Assembly: GCF_013141825.1 (NCBI RefSeq)
Contig: NZ_RZNH01000004.1
Location: 124,531-188,530 of the forward strand
Direction: 5' to 3'
From: Marinifilum caeruleilacunae
GTDB taxonomy: Bacteria > Bacteroidota > Bacteroidia > Bacteroidales > Marinifilaceae
Length of the DNA stretch: 64,000 nucleotides
Made by a program: the position numbers and the translations under genes. The notes under the pieces were generated by a model. That model ran no database searches. It saw only the letters and a program-made list of their open reading frames with translations, and had not been told where the DNA came from. This document shows positions 25,736-35,224 of the stretch, piece after piece; the first letter of the stretch is position 1, and each line of letters starts with the position of its first letter.

Positions 25736-26203
25736 TTAGTTTTCTTCGCGATACTCACGTAGAATATCCACAACCGATTCTTCTGTTAATTCTGTATAAA
25801 CATCATCATTAACCAGCATGGCAGGTGCTTTATGACACCACCCTAAACAGTTGGTCTGAAGAATTGTAAATTTCTTATCGACAGTTGTTTCGCCGACTTT
25901 AATTTTTAGGAAGTTCTCAATTGCCTGAATGATTTGGTTTTTGCCTTTCATTGCACAGGTAATTGTTTTACAAACACGAATTACATACTTGCCGCGTAGG
26001 TCTGTATCGAGGAACGAATAGAATGTTGCCGTTCCGTAAACATCTGCTGCAGGTATGCTCATTTCTTTAGCAATCTTCAAAATTGCCTCTTCTGATAGGT
26101 ATCTTTCCTGATCAATTACTCCCTGAAGAATTGGAAGCAAACTTTCGCGATCAGTACCATGTTTGGCAACTAAATCATGCACTAATTTTTCTTGAAAATC
26201 CAT
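25736..26203 (-). CDS. hydC: NuoE/HydC-like [2Fe-2S] subunit of the hydrogenase
   Basis: 155 residues of thioredoxin-like ferredoxin type. The four cluster cysteines are in VCKTITCAMKG (~82-92) and TNCLGWCHKAPAM (~121-133), the N-terminal helical part matches NuoE (LLPILQGVIDQERYLSEEAI). First gene of hydC-hydB-hydA, transcribed on the minus strand. Confidence 0.9.
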   Translation of the reverse strand: MDFQEKLVHDLVAKHGTDRESLLPILQGVIDQERYLSEEAILKIAKEMSIPAADVYGTATFYSFLDTDLRGKYVIRVCKTITCAMKGKNQIIQAIENFLKIKVGETTVDKKFTILQTNCLGWCHKAPAMLVNDDVYTELTEESVVDILREYREEN

Positions 26204-26551
26204 ACACTGTAGGTTTAAGGGTTTAATTAATAGAGTTACACTATGAATATAAAAAAATTAAAGAAATTTTTCTCTATTTAAACAAAAAACTCTAACAGTC
26301 AACAGATTACTAATAAATACAAAAAATAAGCTTAACTTAACTTAACAACAACTACAAAACCCTAGTAAACAAAAGGCTTTCAGAAGCGTTTTTCCTATAA
26401 AAAATTTTCAATACGTTCAACATAAAGTGCCGTATAACACATTTAATTTGAATTTAGACTTTATTTAAAGAAGCAAATAAGATGACAAATCTCATAAAAA
26501 AAGCCTTCGGTTAATTACCGAAGGCTTTCTGTATTAAGATATTAAGATATT
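26204..26551. other. 348-bp intergenic region upstream of hydC
   Basis: No coding frame. Very AT-rich; contains three tandem TTAAC units (CTTAACTTAACTTAAC at 26331-26346) and the terminator of the butyrate-kinase gene. No TAnnTTTG promoter could be placed for hydC. Confidence 0.5.
26500..26528 (-). terminator. Terminator after buk
   Basis: AAAGCCTTCGG-TTAATTA-CCGAAGGCTTT, 11-bp stem with a T-tract on the minus strand. Confidence 0.88.
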
Positions 26552-27628
26552 TTATTCATATACTTTTGGTTCAATTTCATTTCTCAGAACCATATATCCA
26601 TTCATGGCAAGTGCTTTCATTTCATCTTCGCCCGGATAAACAACTACTGGTGCAATAAACGACACCATATCTTTAATGTAATTCACAAGGTCAGGGTTAT
26701 GAGCAATACCACCAGTTAAAAGAATTCCTTCGACATCACCTTTTAAAACTGCTGCCATTTCACCAATCGATTTAGCAACCTGGTATGACATTGCATCCTG
26801 GATCAATTTTGCTTTTGCATCACCATCTTTCGCTTTCAATTCTACTTCGTAAGCATCATTGGTTCCAAGATGTGCAACCAAACCACCTTCACCTTTAATC
26901 ATTTTTTTGATATCATCCAGGGTGTATTCACCGCTAAAACACATTTTAGCAAGAGCACCTGTAGGCAATGTACCCGAACGCTCAGGTGAGAAAGGACCTT
27001 CTCCGTCTAAAGCATTGTTTACATCAACCACTTTTCCTTTAAGGTGAGCTCCTACAGAGATACCTCCACCAAGGTGAGCAACAATTACATTGATATCTTC
27101 GTATTTTTTGTCGATAGACTGAGCAAAAGCACGACCGATTGCTTTTTGATTCAAAGCATGGAAAATTGAGACTCTCTGAAATTCTGGGTGACCAGAAACT
27201 CTTGCAACATCAATCATTTCGTCAACAACTACCGGATCGGCAATATAAGCTTTCGCTTTTGGCAAAGATTGAGCAATGTTATCGGCGATAAGTCCACCAA
27301 GGTTACTGGCGTGCTCGCCAAGAATCCCAACTCTTAAATCTTCTTTAAGGCGATCATTCACTTCATAAATTCCGGATTCAATTGGTTTTACCAATCCACC
27401 ACGTCCCACTACTGCTTCAATTAAATCAATTTGAATTTCAGCATCCACCATCTCTTTCATGATGATATTCTTACGAAATTCGAATTGTTCTGTGATCTGA
27501 TTGAATTCTGCTAATTCTTCCGCGCTATGCTTAATATTTTTCAAGAAGACTGACTTATCACCTTGAAATACAGCAATCTTTGTAGATGTAGATCCGGGAT
27601 TAATTGCTAAGATTCTACGAGTTTCCAT
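26552..27628 (-). CDS. buk: Butyrate kinase
   Basis: 358 residues of the acetokinase superfamily. N-terminal ATP site AINPGSTSTKIAVFQG, then VVGRGGLVKPIESGIYEVND, VAHLGGGISVGAHLKGKVVDVNN (catalytic region) and LLTGGIAHNPDLVNYI. Length and the GRGG motif are those of Buk rather than acetate kinase (~400 aa). Makes ATP from butyryl phosphate, or the reverse. Its usual partner, phosphotransbutyrylase, is not adjacent. Branched-chain acyl phosphates are possible alternative substrates. A TATTTTTG -7-like element is at 27672-27679. Confidence 0.9.
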   Translation of the reverse strand: METRRILAINPGSTSTKIAVFQGDKSVFLKNIKHSAEELAEFNQITEQFEFRKNIIMKEMVDAEIQIDLIEAVVGRGGLVKPIESGIYEVNDRLKEDLRVGILGEHASNLGGLIADNIAQSLPKAKAYIADPVVVDEMIDVARVSGHPEFQRVSIFHALNQKAIGRAFAQSIDKKYEDINVIVAHLGGGISVGAHLKGKVVDVNNALDGEGPFSPERSGTLPTGALAKMCFSGEYTLDDIKKMIKGEGGLVAHLGTNDAYEVELKAKDGDAKAKLIQDAMSYQVAKSIGEMAAVLKGDVEGILLTGGIAHNPDLVNYIKDMVSFIAPVVVYPGEDEMKALAMNGYMVLRNEIEPKVYE

Positions 27629-27814
27629 TAGTTAAATAGTATGTTTGTGTTAAGTTGTATTTTTCTGAGTGCAAAAATATCAAACCAAATTAGAATTTAA
27701 TAGGATTTGCACACATTTTACATGCAAATTTACAATTAAAATTGATTTTAAGTTACAATTTAAAATCATTTCGCAGTAAATACTGCATATTTATTGCATT
27801 TAGGACATAAAAAA

Positions 27815-27835
27815 AGCTGATTGTTACAATCAGCT
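27815..27835 (-). terminator. Terminator overlapping the end of the serine hydrolase gene
   Basis: AGCTGATT / AATCAGCT stem spanning the stop codon, with A/T-rich tail (AAAAAA on the plus strand side). Confidence 0.6.
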
Positions 27836-29167
27836 CCATTCTTGATATTTTGGTAATTTATCTAATGCCATTCGATCCGGTCGCGCTTCAAAATGATTGA
27901 ACAAATCTCTTTCGGGCCACTCTTTTACCGAGCGGAGTACGCGTCTCATGAGTACATTTAAATCTCTTGTAAAGTCTGAACCTCTCCATGTTGAAGCGTT
28001 GGTAACAATTACGAAGCTATATCCATCTACCTGGTGTTTCATTAGGGCTGAAGAACCAGCAAGTGTTCCTGTTCTCCACCATGTTTTTGTCCTGGTTCCT
28101 TTCCATCCAATCGGACTATGGCCATTTTTGTTTGGTGTAGTCATATAAGCAATACTTTTCTTGCTCAGGATATCCGGATGGCTATCATCTCCATCAATAG
28201 CCAGAAGAAATTTCATCAATTCGGCTGCAGAGGCTACCCAACCGCCAGCACCTCCTAATGCTTCAATGTTATTTCCTCCGTTCGATCTAAAAACGGTTTT
28301 CCCCGAACCATCGAAGGCCGATACTTTAATAGCATTGGATTGCTCGTAATATTTTACCTCATTCGCATAATGATCCGTTTCCAGACTTTTCCCCAGGTGC
28401 ATATCAAATATACCAGCCGGGTTTAGAATCTGTTTCTTTACATACTCTTCATAATCCTGTCCAGAAGCTTTCTCCACCACTTTTTCGAGCATCACATATC
28501 CTAAATTTGAATATCCACCTCGGCTACCTGGCGTAAAATGTAATCTTCTGGATAGAGCAAATTGAATTGTAGTTTCGGCAGAGATTGGAGGTTCCACCTT
28601 CATTTTTTTTGCAATGGACAAGGGCAAAAACATTGGGTCACCATATTTACTGGAATATCCTGCCGAGTGGCGCAGCAAATGCTCCACTGTAATTCGTTTG
28701 CTACGCTTATCCTTAATTTTAGAATAGATGGAGTCATTTAAAATTCCATGTTCCCCAAAAACATAGTCATTCATCTTCAGTTTGCCTTCTTCCTGCAGTT
28801 TCATAATTGCAGTGGCTGTAATCAGTTTAGAAACACTTGCAATTCTAAAAATATGAGAAGGTTCAACCTTAATTTCATTTTCCAAATCGGCATAACCAAA
28901 GCCTTTGGCATAAAGCAGCTTTTGGTCTTTTACAACTGCAACAGTTGCACCTGCTACTTCCCATTTTTTTAAAAATCGATTGATTAAGCGCTCTGCACGC
29001 TCAGTTTCAACACAGTCTGAAAGGGTATTTGATATTCGGTGAGAGACAGCTTCGATACTGCTGTCAAATTCAATTGCCTCAGTTCCTTGCTTGGAGAAGC
29101 TAAAATTCCGATCGAAAAAGACCAGGAACAAAACTATTAGAAAAGAAAAAATTCTTCTTACTATCAT
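27830..29167 (-). CDS. Serine hydrolase of the beta-lactamase class C/penicillin-binding family
   Basis: 445 residues with an N-terminal signal or anchor (MIVRRIFSFLIVLFLVFF). The nucleophile motif SVSK is in RIASVSKLITATAIM, the Tyr motif is YSN (GGYSNLGYVMLE), and the third motif is in WWRTGTLAGSS (RTG in place of KTG). This is the beta-lactamase/D-aminopeptidase/esterase EstB-like fold. Specific substrate unknown. Monocistronic. Confidence 0.85.
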   Translation of the reverse strand: MIVRRIFSFLIVLFLVFFDRNFSFSKQGTEAIEFDSSIEAVSHRISNTLSDCVETERAERLINRFLKKWEVAGATVAVVKDQKLLYAKGFGYADLENEIKVEPSHIFRIASVSKLITATAIMKLQEEGKLKMNDYVFGEHGILNDSIYSKIKDKRSKRITVEHLLRHSAGYSSKYGDPMFLPLSIAKKMKVEPPISAETTIQFALSRRLHFTPGSRGGYSNLGYVMLEKVVEKASGQDYEEYVKKQILNPAGIFDMHLGKSLETDHYANEVKYYEQSNAIKVSAFDGSGKTVFRSNGGNNIEALGGAGGWVASAAELMKFLLAIDGDDSHPDILSKKSIAYMTTPNKNGHSPIGWKGTRTKTWWRTGTLAGSSALMKHQVDGYSFVIVTNASTWRGSDFTRDLNVLMRRVLRSVKEWPERDLFNHFEARPDRMALDKLPKYQEWS

Positions 29168-29508
29168 CCACTAAAAATTCGTTCAACATGTACTTCCAAC
29201 ATCACAACTCATTCAACAACAAGTTAACATGTTCTTTTCTACTTAATTCGGTACAAAAATGTTTATATTTTTTTGAAATTCCATTCTAAATTAGAGTCAA
29301 TTTAAAAATAACAATAATTTATTCATTAATCACAATAAAAATGCTTTTTATCATCAAATTTATAGTTTTCACACAAATATAGATTGGGCTAACATTCTAA
29401 TTTAGAACCAATATCAACAGCTGTTTATATTTATCCTAAAAAAATAATCGCTGCCGAAAACTCAATAACGGCAGCGATTCATGAATATTGTATACATATC
29501 CTGTTTTT
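29168..29508. other. 341-bp intergenic region
   Basis: No coding frame, extremely AT-rich. Two TAnnTTTG-like elements on the minus strand (29355-29362 and 29374-29381) could drive the serine hydrolase gene, but neither has a -33 TTG at good spacing. The 3' end holds the cyclase terminator. Confidence 0.5.
29446..29479 (-). terminator. Terminator after the cyclase gene
   Basis: AATCGCTGCCG / CGGCAGCGATT, 11-bp stem with a T-tract on the minus strand (TTATTTTTTTAGG). Confidence 0.85.
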
Positions 29509-30816
29509 CTATTCTTTGGAACAGGAGCACCGTTCCCCAACCTGGTACACCTGTACTTCATCATCAAATCCTTTCACATGAACTTCACCTAAATCTTTAA
29601 AACAGCCTTTGCAATTGAGCATCTCCACAAATTGCCCGCTTACTAAAAATTGTGTTTTAAAATTCTTGTTTAGCTGCTCAATTCTCGAAGCCATAATTAC
29701 ATTCTTGCCTGCTATTGAGAATTGCTTTCGAATTTCGTTCCCGATATTCCCTGTAACAACTTCACCAGAATGCAAGCCAATACCAACCCTTGTAGTGCCA
29801 CCATTTTCATCGGTGCGCAAATGGTTGATAACCTCAATAATTTCTAAACCGGCATGTAAAGAATCTTTCGCGTGGTTTTCATTCTTTCCGGCAATTCCGA
29901 ATGAGGCCATAAATCCGTCGCCCAGAATCTGGTGAATAATTCCATTGTTCTTTTCAATAATTCGAATCAAAGGATCGAAAATTGCATTTTGGAATGCGAT
30001 GGTTTCTTCAGGACTTTGATGATCAGCCATCACGGTAAAGTTTCGAATATCCAGAAACATGATCGATCCAACAACCTTGTGTCCAACTGTATCATTTCGA
30101 TGAACAATTAATTCGTTGGCAACATCTTTTGACAGTTGCTGTCCCAGCAGAGACTCGATTTCTTTCTGTTCTTCTATGCTATTGAGATAATTATTTACCC
30201 TCTTTTTAATTTCGGATGCCACGACTCCTGCAACCAAACCCGCTACAAACAGGCCAAAGCTTCGCATGGTGTAAATTTCTTTCAGTTGCACCACATCATC
30301 TTCTGGCTGCAAATATTCTATTCCCCAAAAAGCCACCAGAAAATAGCCAAGGCCCGCAAGCAAACCAGCACCAGCCGATACTTTAAAATCGAGATGCATG
30401 GCAGAAAGCATGAGAAGAAGAAAATAAAACAAAAGACCATCGTACTCCAATATTAAAAGAGAGTAATCGTATTTTATCGCGTGATAGAGAACAATGGCAG
30501 GCAAACCAAACTCTACAATAATATTTAGAATTAATATCCGCTTGGGAACCAGCAAATTGTTTTTAATGGCATAGGTTAACCTGAAATATATGGCCAGTTC
30601 GAACACGCAGAATAACAACCACCAAAATACCAGGCCAGTAAAAAACTGATCTTGATTTAAAAAGTTTCGAAGTAGGTTCGGCGCCAGGTAATGCAGAACA
30701 GGAAGTATTAAAGAACCAAAAATAAAAAGGCCTAAAATTATACCAACTCTCTTTCGCTCTATCCTGAGAAACTCAGGATGTAAGGATTCGCTAAAATGAT
30801 CATGAGGACGAAACAT
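29509..30816 (-). CDS. Membrane-bound class III adenylate/guanylate cyclase-like protein
   Basis: 435 residues. About six membrane helices occupy residues 25-210, then a coiled-coil-like segment (NSIEEQKEIESLLGQQLSKDVANEL) and the catalytic domain (~230-430). Both metal-binding aspartates are visible (SIMFLDIRNFT and LGDGFMASFG), as is the HSGEVVTGNIG loop. In the place of the usual GDxVNxAxR motif it has GKNVIMASRIEQ: the transition-state Asn and the base-specifying Asp are changed while the Arg remains. The C-terminus ends ...QVGERCSCSKE. A cNMP-gated K+ channel gene lies 17 nt upstream in the same operon. The product nucleotide is uncertain. Confidence 0.85.
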   Translation of the reverse strand: MFRPHDHFSESLHPEFLRIERKRVGIILGLFIFGSLILPVLHYLAPNLLRNFLNQDQFFTGLVFWWLLFCVFELAIYFRLTYAIKNNLLVPKRILILNIIVEFGLPAIVLYHAIKYDYSLLILEYDGLLFYFLLLMLSAMHLDFKVSAGAGLLAGLGYFLVAFWGIEYLQPEDDVVQLKEIYTMRSFGLFVAGLVAGVVASEIKKRVNNYLNSIEEQKEIESLLGQQLSKDVANELIVHRNDTVGHKVVGSIMFLDIRNFTVMADHQSPEETIAFQNAIFDPLIRIIEKNNGIIHQILGDGFMASFGIAGKNENHAKDSLHAGLEIIEVINHLRTDENGGTTRVGIGLHSGEVVTGNIGNEIRKQFSIAGKNVIMASRIEQLNKNFKTQFLVSGQFVEMLNCKGCFKDLGEVHVKGFDDEVQVYQVGERCSCSKE

Positions 30817-30833
30817 GGTGCTTGATTTTTAAT

Positions 30834-32111
30834 TTACATATACCTTTCTTCCCTGGATTGTGATTTCGATCTTAGTTTTTCAGCAATCTCAGGGTATTTT
30901 TTCAGAACCTTATTGAACTCCTTTTTTTGAAGTTCGTACAGGTCGGAATAACCAATAGATTTTACAGTAGCGGTTCTTGTCGTACTCTTGAACAATGCTA
31001 TTTCTCCCATAAAATCCCCATTCTTTAAAATTGTTAGCTGCTTACTTTCATCGGCCGATAATGCCTCCAACCTTCCTTTCTGAACAAAGAACATCGAATT
31101 GGCAGCATCGCCCACCCTAAACAGATAATCTCCCGGAGTCAAAACCATTGGACTTAAATATTGAGCAATATCCCTTATAAAATGATCATCCACACATTCG
31201 AATAATGGAATGTCCTTAATTGCATTTTTTTTAAACTCAAATTGCAATTCGTTTTTTAATCCGTAGGGCAAGGTCTCCATCAGTTCAGATTCATCGTAGC
31301 CTAATTTCTGCTTCCACTCGTAAGTAAAATAGTCGCTAATTCTCTCTTCCAGATCTTTAGGAATCTTATGGTAATGTATCAGGGCACGTAACTTATCAAT
31401 GTTTTCCATAAAGCGCTGTTCGGCAGGATTCTTTTTGGTAAAAATCCCAACCATGGAAGCAACAAATAGGGCCAAAACCCCTACGCCGAGAATTTGAAGC
31501 AAGGTCGTAAAGAGCATTTCCACATTTCCGTGCGGCACAATATCTCCATAGCCAACCGAAGTTAAGGTGGTTACTACCCAATACAAGGCTTGCACATAGT
31601 TATCCGTGTTGGATAATCCAGGTTCGAAGCCATGAATCCAAATCCAGATACACGACAGCCAGTGCGTAAAGTGAAAAAAACCTAAAATTAAAAGTCCAAA
31701 GGATATCCTGGAAGAAAATCTTAGGTTTCTCATTTGAAAAAAGTGAGCCGTTCGGATTACACGAACCCATTTGAATAGGCGGAACAGTTGAAACCAGGGG
31801 TTCGAAAACAGAACCGCATAAGGCAGAATGGCCAATATATCGGCAATAAAATATTTCCCTGAGTCATAAGTATCCCAATACACATCCTTAAGTAAAGCTT
31901 GAGATTTGATTCCTTTGTACCTGGCGATATTGATGATTAAATCGAGGAAAAACAGTAATGATATACTTAAATCAAGCGTCTTGTACCAGCTTAAGCTTCT
32001 TAAATTAAAAAGAAAATCCAGAGGAATTAATCCTACCTGCAGCAATACCGCAAGAATGATTATAATTCTCCAGCCAGAATCATAGAGAGATTTTAAGTAG
32101 TTATCAGACAT
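30834..32111 (-). CDS. Cyclic-nucleotide-gated potassium channel
   Basis: 425 residues. Six membrane segments with an S4-like helix bearing spaced basic residues (FRLFKWVRVIRTAHF, ~118-132), a pore with selectivity filter TLTSVGYGD (~192-200), a C-linker (~230-300) and a CNBD (~310-410) with the full phosphate-binding cassette GEIALFKSTTRTATVKS. That cassette and the filter indicate a K+-selective channel gated by cAMP or cGMP, like the MloK1 family. It is followed by a membrane cyclase gene 17 nt away, so the channel and its second-messenger source are probably coexpressed. Confidence 0.9.
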   Translation of the reverse strand: MSDNYLKSLYDSGWRIIIILAVLLQVGLIPLDFLFNLRSLSWYKTLDLSISLLFFLDLIINIARYKGIKSQALLKDVYWDTYDSGKYFIADILAILPYAVLFSNPWFQLFRLFKWVRVIRTAHFFQMRNLRFSSRISFGLLILGFFHFTHWLSCIWIWIHGFEPGLSNTDNYVQALYWVVTTLTSVGYGDIVPHGNVEMLFTTLLQILGVGVLALFVASMVGIFTKKNPAEQRFMENIDKLRALIHYHKIPKDLEERISDYFTYEWKQKLGYDESELMETLPYGLKNELQFEFKKNAIKDIPLFECVDDHFIRDIAQYLSPMVLTPGDYLFRVGDAANSMFFVQKGRLEALSADESKQLTILKNGDFMGEIALFKSTTRTATVKSIGYSDLYELQKKEFNKVLKKYPEIAEKLRSKSQSREERYM

Positions 32112-32218
32112 TAGGATTGGGTTTTTCTCAAAGTAAACTGAATTGCATTATTTAATTTAGTAAAAATAGATAAAAGCTCTTTATTAATCGGTAAATGACC
32201 TGGCAGATTGCATTTCAT

Positions 32219-33337
32219 TTATGCCACTTTTCGGTGACGGTTTACTGCTATTGTTACCGATGCAATTGCAAAAGCTCCTAAGATGGCAATGTCCTTCAGG
32301 ATATCCATTAATCCAGATCCTTTCAATAAAATCATTCGAATGATTTTAATAAAGTAAGCTATCGGGTTAAAATAATTCAGCTTTTGCCCCCATTCCGGCA
32401 TACTTTCAACGGGTGTAAACAAACCACTCATCAGTAAAAATATCACCATAAAGAACCAGGCAATAAACATGGCTTGTTGTTGTGTATTGGTTTGAGTTGA
32501 TATCAGTAATCCGAAACCTAATATTCCAATGAGATACACAAATGCCACCAGGAAAATAAGCCAAACCGATCCCAGGAAAGGAATATTAAAAACAAAAGCA
32601 GCAATGCACAAACCTATTGCCAGCTCAAAGAAACCAATTACCAGGAAGGGAATTAGTTTTGCTATTAAAAACTGCGACTTTTTAATTGGTGTAACATTAA
32701 TTTGTTCGATTGTGCCAATTTCCTTCTCTCTCACAACATTCATAGCCGATAAAAACAGACCAACCACGGTTACCAGCAATACCAAAAGGCCGGGAAGCAT
32801 ATAAGGAATGTATTTCATTTCTGGATTAAACTGATGCAAATAGGTTGATTGCACAAGCTGCATAGGAGTTGTTCCATCAACACTTATCATATCAGTATTA
32901 ATTATAGAATTATAATCCTGAATTACCGAAGAAATGTATGCATTATACAAACCGGCAGAACTTGCATTGATGGCATTAACAAGTACCTGAATACTTGCGT
33001 TCGCTTGTAGATCCAAATGCTCTCCAAATCCTTTATCAAAAACAAGGATGGCATCAATTTCATCTTTATACAGCTCTTTCTCGGCTTCCTCAACCGAGAA
33101 GGCAATTTCCTTTACCGTAAAAAAAGGCGAACCACTAAATTTCGAAATCAATTGTCTCGAATGACTCGACAGGTCCTTATCTACAATGTAAAGATTGGTG
33201 TTTTTCATGTCGTAGGTTGCTGCAAACGACAAGACACAAAGTTGGAGAATAGGCATTACAAATATAATTGGCAACATGCTTTTGTTGCGAAAAATTTGCA
33301 GAAACTCCTTTTGTAACAGGTATTTTAGTATTCTCAT
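32219..33337 (-). CDS. ABC-2 type exporter permease
   Basis: 372 residues, YbhS/YbhR-like. One N-terminal membrane segment (LPIIFVMPILQLCVLSFAA), a ~150-residue periplasmic domain (DKDLSSHSRQLISKFSGS), then five membrane helices in the C-terminal half with the ABC-2 motif VREKEIGTIEQINVTPIKK (~207-225). Last gene of the seven-gene exporter operon, 17 nt after its partner permease. Confidence 0.88.
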   Translation of the reverse strand: MRILKYLLQKEFLQIFRNKSMLPIIFVMPILQLCVLSFAATYDMKNTNLYIVDKDLSSHSRQLISKFSGSPFFTVKEIAFSVEEAEKELYKDEIDAILVFDKGFGEHLDLQANASIQVLVNAINASSAGLYNAYISSVIQDYNSIINTDMISVDGTTPMQLVQSTYLHQFNPEMKYIPYMLPGLLVLLVTVVGLFLSAMNVVREKEIGTIEQINVTPIKKSQFLIAKLIPFLVIGFFELAIGLCIAAFVFNIPFLGSVWLIFLVAFVYLIGILGFGLLISTQTNTQQQAMFIAWFFMVIFLLMSGLFTPVESMPEWGQKLNYFNPIAYFIKIIRMILLKGSGLMDILKDIAILGAFAIASVTIAVNRHRKVA

Positions 33338-33353
33338 GATTAAGCTTTCTTAT

Positions 33354-34460
33354 TTACTGTAACCTAACTTTAAACTTCTTAAGACTCAGAACTATAAATC
33401 CGATTGTCATACCAAACAAAACCAGGGTTTCCTTCCAAACATATTCAAAACCAACACCTTTAAGCATGATATTTTTAAGAATTATTATGAAATACTTGGG
33501 TGGAATGATATGGCTTATAACCTGCAAAGGCACAGGCATATTTCGAATGGGAAATATAAAACCAGACAATATAATTGTTGGCAACATGAGTACGAACATG
33601 GAAAGCATCATGGCCACCTGTTGACTTTTGGCAACCGTTGAAATAAAAATACCTATGGATAAAGCCAGGAAAATAAACAGAATACTTTCAGCCATAAGCA
33701 AAACAAAGCTTCCCAGAATTGGAACTCCGAACACAAAATATCCCATACCAATAATCACCAGGGCGTTGATAAAAGATAGAGCTAAATAAGGAGTTACCTT
33801 ACCCAAAATGATCTGTAAAGGATTCAGTGGCGATACCAATAGTATTTCCATGGTGCCCAATTCCTTTTCTCTGGCTATTGATATGGAGGTCATCATGGCC
33901 GATACTAACATTAAAATGGTAGCCATAATTCCCGGAATAAACATGAAAACACTTTCGAGATTCGAATTAAAATACATTCTCGATTTTACCTGTACTGAAG
34001 ATGGTACTGGTCTGCCTTCGTTAATTTCCACATTGTAGTTTTGCAGAATCCCCTGCAAATAATTCACCTCTAAATTTGCAGTATTGGGATCAGAAGCATC
34101 TGTTAGTATTTGAACATTGCCATTTGAATTTTTGATCAGGTTCTTGCCAAAATCAGGTTCGAAAACCAAAATCAATTTCACCTCTCCTTTTCTAAAAACA
34201 GCATCGGCCTGGTCCAAATGCTGTAAATTTTCGGTCAGCTGAAAATAACCCGAGGATGTAATCTTATTGATTATTTCAGCCGTATATTCATCCTTTGAAT
34301 GATCCAATACAGCCATTTTCACATCTTTCAAATCTGTATTGATTACATATCCGAAAAGCATGATTTGCACTATGGGCATCCCGAAAAGAATCAACATTGA
34401 ACGCTTATCGCGGAAAATATGATAGAACTCCTTTTTTAAAAATCCGAAAAATCGATTCAT
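33354..34460 (-). CDS. ABC-2 type exporter permease
   Basis: 368 residues with the same plan as its neighbour: N-terminal membrane segment (MLILFGMPIVQIMLFGYVI), a periplasmic domain, and five C-terminal membrane helices with AREKELGTMEILLVSPLNPLQ (~199-219). The two permeases are probably the two halves of the channel of one transporter. Spaced 17 nt on each side. Confidence 0.88.
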   Translation of the reverse strand: MNRFFGFLKKEFYHIFRDKRSMLILFGMPIVQIMLFGYVINTDLKDVKMAVLDHSKDEYTAEIINKITSSGYFQLTENLQHLDQADAVFRKGEVKLILVFEPDFGKNLIKNSNGNVQILTDASDPNTANLEVNYLQGILQNYNVEINEGRPVPSSVQVKSRMYFNSNLESVFMFIPGIMATILMLVSAMMTSISIAREKELGTMEILLVSPLNPLQIILGKVTPYLALSFINALVIIGMGYFVFGVPILGSFVLLMAESILFIFLALSIGIFISTVAKSQQVAMMLSMFVLMLPTIILSGFIFPIRNMPVPLQVISHIIPPKYFIIILKNIMLKGVGFEYVWKETLVLFGMTIGFIVLSLKKFKVRLQ

Positions 34461-34477
34461 TCTTTCTTATTTTTTAT

Positions 34478-35224
34478 CTACTCAACATTTTTAGCCTTCC
34501 TGGCCAAACTCAAAAACACCTGATCCATATCAAGAGCATTAAATTGCTCCTTTAACTTAGTGGGAGTATCAAGTGCCTCAACTCTGCCGTCAACCATGAT
34601 CGATACCCGATCGCAATATTCGGCCTCATCCATATAGTGGGTGGTTACGAAAATGGTAATCCCCGCTCGCGAAGCTTCATAAATCAAATCCCAAAATTGT
34701 CTTCTGGTAACAGGATCGACTCCTCCTGTTGGTTCATCGAGAAATACAATCTCCGGATTGTGAAAAATAGCCACCGAAAATGCGAGTTTTTGCTTCCAGC
34801 CAAGCGGTAGTGAGCTAATTCGCTTATTTCGCGAGTGCTGTAAATCAAGTTGATCTAAGAGCCCATTCGTTTTTGTATCTATCTCCTGCTTCGTCATGCC
34901 ATAAATTCCACCATAGAATCGAATATTTTCATACACAGTCAGGTCTTCGTAGAGCGAGAATTTCTGACTCATGTATCCAATGTTCCTTTTCAGAAGTTCG
35001 CGTTCTTTATACACATCAAAACCAGCCACACTTATCTCTCCTGAACTTGGATAAGACAAGCCACAAAGTATTTTTATGGCCGTTGTTTTACCAGCTCCAT
35101 TGGCTCCCAAGAAGCCAAAAATTTCACCTTTCGAAACTTCAAAGGACAGGTTGTCATTGGCCGTAAAATCACCAAATTTCTTATACAGGTTTTTCACCCG
35201 AATTACTTTCACATCCTTATTCAT
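34478..35224 (-). CDS. ABC transporter ATP-binding protein
   Basis: 248 residues. Walker A GANGAGKTTA (~39-48), Walker B EIVFLDEPTGGVD, H-loop TIFVTTHYMDEAE. The signature motif is degenerate (LPLGWKQKLAF instead of LSGGQ), as in the C-terminal half of E. coli YbhF. Overlaps the preceding ATPase gene by 8 nt. Forms the non-canonical half of the ATPase pair. Confidence 0.9.
   Translation of the reverse strand: MNKDVKVIRVKNLYKKFGDFTANDNLSFEVSKGEIFGFLGANGAGKTTAIKILCGLSYPSSGEISVAGFDVYKERELLKRNIGYMSQKFSLYEDLTVYENIRFYGGIYGMTKQEIDTKTNGLLDQLDLQHSRNKRISSLPLGWKQKLAFSVAIFHNPEIVFLDEPTGGVDPVTRRQFWDLIYEASRAGITIFVTTHYMDEAEYCDRVSIMVDGRVEALDTPTKLKEQFNALDMDQVFLSLARKAKNVE

Noticed and set aside
26331-26346. 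Tandem CTTAAC/TTAAC units as an operator
   Set aside because: Only three short AT-rich units without symmetry; could be chance in a very AT-rich gap.
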